From DASWJZ01 sp963761005 (GTDB lineage Bacteria; Pseudomonadota; Alphaproteobacteria; Rhizobiales; Afifellaceae), in assembly GCA_963761005.1 (NCBI GenBank), contig CAVXFK010000027.1:1-64000 (forward strand): a stretch of DNA of 64,000 nucleotides, written 5' to 3'. The notes under the pieces are model-generated. The model was not told where the DNA came from and did no database searches. It was given only the letters and a program-made list of their open reading frames with translations. Below, one piece after another: positions 58,085-64,000 of this stretch. The translations under genes were made by a program, and so were the position numbers. Position 1 is the stretch's first letter, and every line of letters begins with the position of its first letter.

Positions 58085-59007
58085 ATGAGTCCCCGCTCGT
58101 AAAGGAGATCCTGGGATTCCGACATGTTCTCGTGCACGCCGACCTTGCGCGGCGACAGGCCGAGCGCGATGCCGAGAAGCTGCGTGAAATAGAGGATCTT
58201 CACCTTGGTCTTCTTGCCGAACACCTTCTCCGCGCGCATCTGATGCATCTCAAGCCCGGTGTGGCAGGTCGGGCATTCGGTGGCGATCACGTCGGCGCCG
58301 CAGGCCTCTGCCGTCGTGAGCAGGTTCAGCACCAGCTGCGTCGAGGTGTCGGAGTCCGACAGCGTATGCGCGCCGCCGCAGCAGGCCGTCTTCAGCGGAT
58401 ATTCGACGTTCTCGGCACCTGCCGCCGCCAGGAGATCGTCCATGAAATGCGGCTTGTAGGTCGATTCCGAGCCTGGTCCCTTGTCCTTTTCCGGGAAGAT
58501 GTTGCGCGGGCGCGTGTACATGCAGCCGTAGTAGTTGGCGACTTTCAGGCCCTTCAGCGAGTTCTTGACACGCGCCTTCAGGCCCTCCTCGCCGACGGAA
58601 TCCTTGATCCAGTCGAGCGCGTGGATGGTCTCTACCTTACCGGCCTCGTAGGTCTTGTGCCCGGCCTTCGACGACAGGCGCTCGGTCACATCGCGCGACG
58701 CCGCGTCGTGCTTCAGGTCGTATTCCGCCTTCTTGAGATTGTGGTAGCAGCCGTTGCAGGGCGCCATCACCGTGTCGAAGCCCATCTCCTCGGCGATCGA
58801 GAGATTGCGCGCCGAGAGATAGGTCTGCAGCTTCGGGTCGACGTTCTTCACCTCCATCGCGCCGCAGCAGTTCCAGTTCTTGAGCTCGACGAGATCGAGG
58901 CCGAGCGCCTTGCCGAGCGCCTTGGTGGAACGGTCGTAGGCGTGGCCGGTGCCTTCGAGCGCGCAGCCGGGATAGTAGGCGACCTTGCTGTGCTTGCCGC
59001 TCATCAC
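58081..59007 (-). CDS. shdrB2: sHdrB2, heterodisulfide reductase-like subunit B
   Basis: A 308-residue protein with two CCG-type domains: YYPGCALEGTGHAYDRST, NWNCCGAMEVKN, APCNGCYHNLKKAEYDL, then YYGCMYTRPRN, TACCGGAHTLSDSD and TECPTCHTGLEMHQ. The second CCG domain is canonical and should hold the non-cubane 4Fe-4S cluster where disulfide chemistry occurs. In the sHdr complex it works in reverse of methanogen HdrB. It overlaps hdrC2 and the Cys-rich orf by four bases each. Confidence 0.92.
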   Translation of the reverse strand: MMSGKHSKVAYYPGCALEGTGHAYDRSTKALGKALGLDLVELKNWNCCGAMEVKNVDPKLQTYLSARNLSIAEEMGFDTVMAPCNGCYHNLKKAEYDLKHDAASRDVTERLSSKAGHKTYEAGKVETIHALDWIKDSVGEEGLKARVKNSLKGLKVANYYGCMYTRPRNIFPEKDKGPGSESTYKPHFMDDLLAAAGAENVEYPLKTACCGGAHTLSDSDTSTQLVLNLLTTAEACGADVIATECPTCHTGLEMHQMRAEKVFGKKTKVKILYFTQLLGIALGLSPRKVGVHENMSESQDLLYERGLI

Positions 59008-59750
59008 TCGGCTCCTTCGAGGTCGAGGCCGAGCGCGCGGCGGTCGGAAGCGTGGCGCTCCTCGACGTATTCATCGATCGCTGCGCGCGCCTTCGCCCAG
59101 CCGCGTGTTCGTGGGCGGAAGAGCGTCGCGAGGCCGAGCTTGGTCAAAAGGCCGACCGGAAGGCGGAAGGCGAGGCCGCGCACCAGCGCCACGAGCCAGT
59201 CCTGGAAGAGCGGCTGCCCGGTGCGGCGGAAGAACTGCTGCAGCACGCGGCCGTCCTCGATCTTTCCGGTCTCGAACACCTGTTCGGAGAACACGTCGTC
59301 GAAGATCGTCGACGGCTTCGGGGCGACGTGGCCCTTGAGCTCCAGCCAATGCGCGGTCGCCTTCATCACCCCTTCGGGGTTCACGTCGCGCGGGCAGGCA
59401 TAGGTGCATTTGTTGCAGGAGACGCACTGCCAGATCAGGTCCTTGTCGCGGGTAAGCTCGTCCTCGAAGCCCATGCGGATCAGGTAGATCCAGTAGCGCG
59501 GGTTGAAGTCGGGATTGAGCGCGTTGATCGTGCAGGCATTGGTGCACGAGCCGCACTGCCAGCAGCGGTGGATGAACTCGCCGCCCGGCAGCGCCGCGAT
59601 CTCCTCTTCCAGGTCCTCGTTGTAGTCGGTGACGACGCGCGAGTTGATGAACGTCGACCAGTGACCGGAGACGTCGACGCCGTCGATGGTCAGGTGCTCG
59701 TGGGTGACGAGGTTCTCGGGGCGGATCAGCGACTTTTCGTGGATCGGCAT
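59004..59750 (-). CDS. shdrC2: sHdrC2, iron-sulfur subunit
   Basis: A 248-residue protein with two 4Fe-4S motifs: RCWQCGSCTNACTIN (Cys63, 66, 69, 73) and WQCVSCNKCTYACPRD (Cys109, 112, 115, 119). It transfers electrons within the sHdr complex. The carboxy part (ALVRGLAFRLPVGLLTKLGLA) is hydrophobic and may touch the membrane or other subunits. ATGA-type overlap with hdrB2. Confidence 0.93.
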   Translation of the reverse strand: MPIHEKSLIRPENLVTHEHLTIDGVDVSGHWSTFINSRVVTDYNEDLEEEIAALPGGEFIHRCWQCGSCTNACTINALNPDFNPRYWIYLIRMGFEDELTRDKDLIWQCVSCNKCTYACPRDVNPEGVMKATAHWLELKGHVAPKPSTIFDDVFSEQVFETGKIEDGRVLQQFFRRTGQPLFQDWLVALVRGLAFRLPVGLLTKLGLATLFRPRTRGWAKARAAIDEYVEERHASDRRALGLDLEGAE

Positions 59751-59759
59751 CGTCGCGTC

Positions 59760-60632
59760 TCAGTTGCTCAGCCGCGGGCGCTCGCCGAGCACGTAAGCCT
59801 CGCCGTCGATCAGCTTCAGACGCGTGCGGCCGGATTCTGAATCGACCGCGTCGAGCCCGAGCATGCGGCGCGTGTGCGTCATCGGATCGCGCTTGGTGCC
59901 GCCGCAGAAATCGGCATGCAGATATTGGCCGCCAAGGTCGTTGATGTAGGCGGCGTAGATGTGGGCCGAGAGGAGATCGACGTAGAAGGGGAGGTCGCGA
60001 AAGACGCCGTTCCCCTCAAGAAAACCTTCCAGCTCTTCGCGCAGCACGGCGAAGGTGGCGAATTCGTCGCCAACCGGAATCTGGATCGAGTCGACGTCCT
60101 CAGCATGCCAGATTTCGCGCAGCACGCCGGTATTGACGCGTGCGTCCCACATCCAGCGCGTCATCAGCGGATAGCGTTCCGGCGCTGCATAGTGCAGCGC
60201 CTCCGCCGCGAGGTCGCGCACCCAGCGGTGCTCGCGGTCGGCCGGGAAGCTTGCGATGAAGGCGGCCATGCGCCGGTCCGTCGTCGCGACATCGGACCAG
60301 CCGTCGAGGAGTGCGATAAGGCGCTGGCGCATCAAGGCGAAACCGTTCTCGCCGAGCCACGCGCCAATTCGCCGCCTGACCGGCGCAATGAAGGCGCAGA
60401 GGTCGCAAAGCTCGGCCTCGGTCAATTCGTGCACGCACCCTTTGCCGAGCACTTCCTCGAAGAGCGAGGCCTTGAGCGCCAGCGCGCCGACATAGCGCTC
60501 GACGCCACCGGTCTCTTCGGCGCATTCGGCGAGGTTCTCGAAAGCGCGGCGGAGCTTCGGGCCGGAAAGATCGAGCACCGGCCGTGCCGTCGCCGGCGTC
60601 TTCGTTGTGCGTGGTCCGAGCCCAAGCATCAT
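59760..60632 (-). CDS. uncharacterised sHdr-operon protein (hyp, 290 aa)
   Basis: A 290-residue soluble protein between hdrA (four-base overlap) and hdrC2 (9 bp gap). Seen: a helical amino half (PKLRRAFENLAECAEETGGVERYV, CVHELTEAELCDLCAFIAPVRRRIGAWL), WMWDARVNTGVLREIWHAEDV, and GGQYLHADFCGGTKRDPMTHTRRMLGLD with conserved-looking Cys and His. sHdr operons in Hyphomicrobium carry a gene called hyp at this spot; I believe this is its counterpart. Role unknown. Confidence 0.8.
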   Translation of the reverse strand: MMLGLGPRTTKTPATARPVLDLSGPKLRRAFENLAECAEETGGVERYVGALALKASLFEEVLGKGCVHELTEAELCDLCAFIAPVRRRIGAWLGENGFALMRQRLIALLDGWSDVATTDRRMAAFIASFPADREHRWVRDLAAEALHYAAPERYPLMTRWMWDARVNTGVLREIWHAEDVDSIQIPVGDEFATFAVLREELEGFLEGNGVFRDLPFYVDLLSAHIYAAYINDLGGQYLHADFCGGTKRDPMTHTRRMLGLDAVDSESGRTRLKLIDGEAYVLGERPRLSN

Positions 60633-61681
60633 TCGGCAGCCTCGCGCATTGCACCGCTTGCGAGTGCCAGCGCCGCGACCGCGGCGGAGCGTCCCTGCGC
60701 GATCGAATCGTCGATCGTCTCCGGCCCGGTCGCAGCTCCGGCGACGAAGACGCCGGCACGCGTGGTGCCGGACGCTTGTGCGTAGGCAGAAGCTTTCTGG
60801 ATATAGCCGTGCTTCTCGAGGTCGACGCCGAAGATCGCGGCCAGCGTCATGTTGTCGACGTTCGGGTCCATGCCGATCGCGTGCACGACCATGTCGAAGG
60901 GGATGGTGATCGGGCGTTTCACCAGCGTGTCCTCGCCCTTCACGATCAGCCGCTTGCCGTCGGAGGTCACCTCGGCGATGCGCGCCTTGATGTATTTGAC
61001 CTTATGCTTCTCCTGGCTCTCCCAATAATAGAGGCTCTCGTAGAGGCCGAAGGTGCGGATATCCATGTAGTAGATGTAGACGTTGCAGTTCGGCAGCTCC
61101 TCGCGGATCTCCATCGCGATGTTGGAGGAGACCGTGCAGCAGATTTTCGAGCACCATTCGCGCCCGATCTGCCGGTCGCGCGAGCCGACGCAAAGAAGGA
61201 TCGCGACGCGGTCAGGCTTGCGCCCGTCGGAGGGGCAGCGCACGCCCTTGCCGGACGAGAACATCTGCTCGACCTGCGTCGTCGTCACGACATCCGGATA
61301 GGTGCCGAAGCCCCATTCCGGCTTGTTGACCGAATCGAAGTGGGTGAAGCCGGTGGCGAGGATCGCGGAACTCACGTCGACGCGCTCGCCGTCGGAAAGC
61401 GTGGCGTGAAAGCCGCCGGGCTCGCCGGCAAAGGCCTGCACCGTTCTCTCAAGACGGACATCGACGTTCGGGTTCTCGAAGACGCGATTGACCATGCCGC
61501 CGATGGCGTCCTTGGCCCATTCGCCCGACGGCACGAGCCGCGCATAGCCGGAGAGAATCGGCGCGCCGCCGAGGCGGTCTTCCTTGTCGACGAGGACGAC
61601 GCTCTGACCGGTCGTTGCGAGCGCGTGCGCGGCCGAAAGCCCGGCCGGGCCACCCCCGACGACGAGCACCGGGCGGCTCAT
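60629..61681 (-). CDS. shdrA: sHdrA, FAD-binding subunit
   Basis: A 350-residue flavoprotein. RPVLVVGGGPAGLSAAHALA (FAD loop) is at the very start, so the amino-terminal extension of methanogen HdrA is absent, as in sHdrA. An iron-sulfur site is expected from CVGSRDRQIGREWCSKICC (Cys164, 177, 181, 182), and AGVFVAGAATGPETIDDSIAQGRSAA closes the FAD domain. It is central to electron bifurcation-like chemistry in sulfur oxidation. Overlaps hdrB1 by four bases (ATGA). Confidence 0.93.
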   Translation of the reverse strand: MSRPVLVVGGGPAGLSAAHALATTGQSVVLVDKEDRLGGAPILSGYARLVPSGEWAKDAIGGMVNRVFENPNVDVRLERTVQAFAGEPGGFHATLSDGERVDVSSAILATGFTHFDSVNKPEWGFGTYPDVVTTTQVEQMFSSGKGVRCPSDGRKPDRVAILLCVGSRDRQIGREWCSKICCTVSSNIAMEIREELPNCNVYIYYMDIRTFGLYESLYYWESQEKHKVKYIKARIAEVTSDGKRLIVKGEDTLVKRPITIPFDMVVHAIGMDPNVDNMTLAAIFGVDLEKHGYIQKASAYAQASGTTRAGVFVAGAATGPETIDDSIAQGRSAAVAALALASGAMREAAE

Positions 61682-63060
61682 TTGCTCGCCTCCGCCGCAG
61701 CCGGGATCGCCTTCGGCTTGACGTAGCCGGGGCCGGAGGTGATCGCGCGCTTCGGATCGTAAAGCGTCTCGATGCGGCCCGCCTTCACCTCTTCGAGGTA
61801 AGTCTCGAACTCGGCCTTGGCCTTCTGCCAGTCGATGCCGAGCTTCTCCAAGAGTTCCTCGAAGGGCGAGGCATGCCAATGGAGCTGCGCCAGCTTGTAA
61901 GGATGCGCGCCGAGCGCCAGCGCCGCGAACTGGCAATCCGCCATGATCGGCAGCGCGTAGACCTTGTCGACCGCCTTGCCGATCCACTGGTTCTTGTCGA
62001 GCGTGGTGATGCAGCCGGTGTCGTGGCCGATCATCACGTCCGCTTTCGCCTCCTCGACCGCCACCTTGATCTTGCGGTCGATGGCGAAGGAGCGGGTGAA
62101 CTCGCGCTCGCCGATGATGTGGCGGAAGCCGAAGCCGCAGCAATCGTACCAGGTCGAATAGTCGACGACGTTGGCGCCGAGCGTTTCGAGCAGCCCGGTC
62201 GAGACCGCGACGCGGTTCCCGTCCATCACCGTCTCGTCGTAGATCACGTCCTCCGGCACCATCTTGTAGACGTGGCAGGCGGGGTGGACGGTGGCACGGA
62301 TGCCGGAGACGTCGATCGTCTGGCGCTCGCGTATGCGCTCGCGCATCACATGCAGCCATTCGGAATAGTGCACGATCTCTTCGGGGATCAGGAGCTTGCC
62401 GTCGATGAGCCGCCCGAGCTTACCGAGAATCTTCTTCACCTCAGCGCGCAGCTCCGCGGAGTGCGTCAGGAAGATGCGCATCTCCTTGTAGTTTCCGAAG
62501 GAAGTGCCGCAGTGGACGAGCGGGTAGTAGGTGCCGACATCGAGCCCCTGCGCCTTCGCCGACACATAGGCCTGGTGGAAATTGCGCAGGAAGACGGCAG
62601 CGAGGCTGACGACGTTGCCGATGCCGGAGCCATGGTAGTTCCACGCCGTGCAGGAGGTCTGGTCGGTCTCGTCGATGTAGCGGACGTCGAGCTCGTTCAT
62701 GAGCCACATGACACTCGACGGATAGCCGGGAATGTTGCCGCACTGGCCGCAGGACTTGTGGTGCCAGAGATTGGTGGTCGGGATGCGTTTTTCCCAGCCG
62801 TAGAGGGTACGCGCCACGGCGGGCTCATGGCGCTCGTCGAGCCGGTGGACGACGATCTCGCCGTCTTTCTCCAGCTCCCACATTGCGTCGCGGATATCTT
62901 CGACGCGATCCTTGTTGGTCAGCATCGAGCGGCGGTCGATCTTCGCCTCGACCCAGTCCGTCGCCCGCCGCGCTTCCGCCGGCGTCAGATTGGACGGGCG
63001 CCACTCGTCGCCGAAGCCGCTAAAGGCCGGCTTCTTCTCGCCGGGCTTCTCCATTGGCAT
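61678..63060 (-). CDS. shdrB1: sHdrB1, heterodisulfide reductase-like subunit B
   Basis: A 460-residue protein, longer than sHdrB2. It has cysteine clusters HHKSCGQCGNIPGYPSS, DQTSCTAWNYHGSG, HPACHVYKM, the CCG motif TWYDCCGFGFRHIIG, and HDTGCITTLDKNQW. The only clear CCG is the second; the first domain is degenerate. A carboxy tail (EELLEKLGIDWQKAKAEFETYLEEV) is an extended helix. It is the paired partner of HdrB2. Confidence 0.92.
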   Translation of the reverse strand: MPMEKPGEKKPAFSGFGDEWRPSNLTPAEARRATDWVEAKIDRRSMLTNKDRVEDIRDAMWELEKDGEIVVHRLDERHEPAVARTLYGWEKRIPTTNLWHHKSCGQCGNIPGYPSSVMWLMNELDVRYIDETDQTSCTAWNYHGSGIGNVVSLAAVFLRNFHQAYVSAKAQGLDVGTYYPLVHCGTSFGNYKEMRIFLTHSAELRAEVKKILGKLGRLIDGKLLIPEEIVHYSEWLHVMRERIRERQTIDVSGIRATVHPACHVYKMVPEDVIYDETVMDGNRVAVSTGLLETLGANVVDYSTWYDCCGFGFRHIIGEREFTRSFAIDRKIKVAVEEAKADVMIGHDTGCITTLDKNQWIGKAVDKVYALPIMADCQFAALALGAHPYKLAQLHWHASPFEELLEKLGIDWQKAKAEFETYLEEVKAGRIETLYDPKRAITSGPGYVKPKAIPAAAEASK

Positions 63061-63090
63061 CCTCCTTCGACATGAGCGCCGGCACGACGC

Positions 63091-63840
63091 TCAGTCCTCT
63101 TCTTCCTGCTCTTCCAGCCATTCGTTGTATTCGTCGCGCTTCTCGTCCATCACGTCGTTGACGACGTCGAAGAGGTTCTCGTCCACCTGCTCGAGCTGAT
63201 CGAGCACGCCGGTCGCTTCCCAGATCGTGTAGAGCTCGACCGAGGTCTTGAGGTTCACCTCCCAGGCCGTGTCCATGGTGTGCATGGTCGGCACGGGGAT
63301 CGCCTTCCTCAGGATGTTGAGCGGCGCGTCGATCTTCGAGACGTTCGGGCCCCAGTCCGGGAATGCCTCGCGCGTAATCATGTTCGGGGCGAGCTGGTTG
63401 CCGGTGGAGATGACCTTCAGGAGCACGCGCGAGAAGGGGCGAAGCACGTCCTTCGCCGACTGCATGCCGTGCTTGATCGCCACCTCGCGCATGATCATGA
63501 CGAGGCCGCCCGGCGAATTCTCGAACGGGCAGCGCGCGGCGCAGGTGTAGCACTGGGCGCAGGACCAGATCTTCTCCTGCATCGCGTCGTAGATGCCTTC
63601 GAGATTTTCGGTCCAGAGCAGCTGCACGATCTCGCGCGGCGAGTAGTCGTAATAGTGCGCTGAAGGACAGGTCGCGGTGCAGATGCCGCAGTTCAGGCAG
63701 CCATGCAGCTCGTGGTCGTAAAGGATATGCGATCGGATGTCGTCGAACACCGCTTCGAGCTTCGCCTGCGGCACGACCGGCGTGGCGGAGACGGGATCGC
63801 CGATCGTCCCTCGTTCCGCCGTCATTGCCGTCGTGCTCAT
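63091..63840 (-). CDS. shdrC1: sHdrC1, iron-sulfur subunit
   Basis: A 249-residue protein with two 4Fe-4S motifs: GCLNCGICTATCPSAHYYDY (Cys48, 51, 54, 58) and WSCAQCYTCAARCPFENSPGG (Cys94, 97, 100, 104). A strongly acidic end (DEKRDEYNEWLEEQEEED). It is the amino-side partner of HdrB1. 30 bp separate it from hdrB1 and 13 bp from the dsrE-type gene upstream. Confidence 0.93.
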   Translation of the reverse strand: MSTTAMTAERGTIGDPVSATPVVPQAKLEAVFDDIRSHILYDHELHGCLNCGICTATCPSAHYYDYSPREIVQLLWTENLEGIYDAMQEKIWSCAQCYTCAARCPFENSPGGLVMIMREVAIKHGMQSAKDVLRPFSRVLLKVISTGNQLAPNMITREAFPDWGPNVSKIDAPLNILRKAIPVPTMHTMDTAWEVNLKTSVELYTIWEATGVLDQLEQVDENLFDVVNDVMDEKRDEYNEWLEEQEEED

Positions 63841-63853
63841 GCCGTGCGCCGCT

Positions 63854-64000
63854 TCAATAGGTGAGGACGCGTGCGTCGTCGTCTTCCATGATGTCCTCGA
63901 TCACCTTGGCGCCGCCGACGATGCCCTCGCATTCGGGGATCAAATCCTCCGCGCTCATGTCGAAGAGATCGAGGTTGGGCGAGCAGCAGTAGAATTTTAC
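63854..64000 (-). CDS. DsrE-family protein, C-terminal part
   Basis: The last 48 codons of a gene that begins beyond the right edge: VKFYCCSPNLDLFDMSAEDLIPECEGIVGGAKVIEDIMED, ending ARVLTY. The CSPNLDLFDM segment with its cysteine pair resembles DsrE3-type proteins found first in sHdr operons. It is the most upstream gene of the sulfur operon visible here. Confidence 0.8.
   Translation of the reverse strand, partial: VKFYCCSPNLDLFDMSAEDLIPECEGIVGGAKVIEDIMEDDDARVLTY

Noticed and set aside
61615..63075. A 486-codon plus-strand open frame
   Set aside because: Antisense shadow of shdrB1, which carries well-ordered cysteine motifs.

Overview
The window looks like a stretch of chromosome from a high-GC alphaproteobacterium of the Hyphomicrobiales (Rhizobiales) type. 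The evidence is the gene families present (class III alcohol dehydrogenase, bS21 followed by small rhizobial-type hypothetical proteins, DUF6460, DUF1127, DUF952, ALAS-type hemA, ligase-associated DNA repair genes) and the dispersed two-hairpin repeats. The right-hand third belongs to a sulfur oxidiser that uses the sHdr (heterodisulfide-reductase-like) pathway.

Layout. 1-4 kb: the start of a ligase-associated DEXH helicase (broken), then an rsbR-S-T-X stressosome operon ending in a histidine kinase with an RsbU_N-like input domain. 4-11.5 kb: PilZ protein, two tandem Tat-secreted paralogues, formaldehyde-detoxifying dehydrogenase, LysE exporter, cspA, rpsU with three small unknown genes, a two-TM ion channel and an atypical SDR. 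11.6-13.8 kb: an IS5-type element split by an IS256-type element, with both sets of ends and duplications visible. 13.75-15.4 kb: a DUF5131/TcmP pair of unknown function. 15.5-18.9 kb: ligase-associated exonuclease, a PilZ protein and an ATP-dependent ligase (frameshifted). 19-30.8 kb: MATE exporter, globin, pyrD (frameshifted), SSS symporter, mscL, aminotransferase, AbrB-type permease, a methyltransferase with a 90-bp tandem duplication and hemA (frameshifted). 31-47.8 kb: TadG-like protein, CorC-type protein, mtnA, small-molecule oxidoreductases, tRNA-Thr, rpmI-rplT, pheS and pheT.

47.8-64 kb is a sulfur oxidation island. A LysR regulator is divergent from soeABC (cytoplasm-facing sulfite dehydrogenase). 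Facing these, one long minus-strand operon runs from beyond the right edge: dsrE (partial), hdrC1, hdrB1, hdrA, hyp, hdrC2, hdrB2, a Cys-rich orf, lbpA, dsrE3A, tusA, dsrE, tusA, sqr-like and DUF1641. Together these would form sulfane sulfur (Sqr), pass it along DsrE/TusA carriers, oxidise it on lipoyl-protein LbpA by sHdr to sulfite, and finish with SoeABC giving sulfate.

Caution on sequence quality: at least ten genes between 0.4 and 43.2 kb carry single-nucleotide reading-frame breaks, several in homopolymer runs and two in normally essential genes (pyrD, hemA). The simplest reading is residual indel error in the assembly, so features marked as frameshifted may be intact in the organism. 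No break was seen in the sulfur island.
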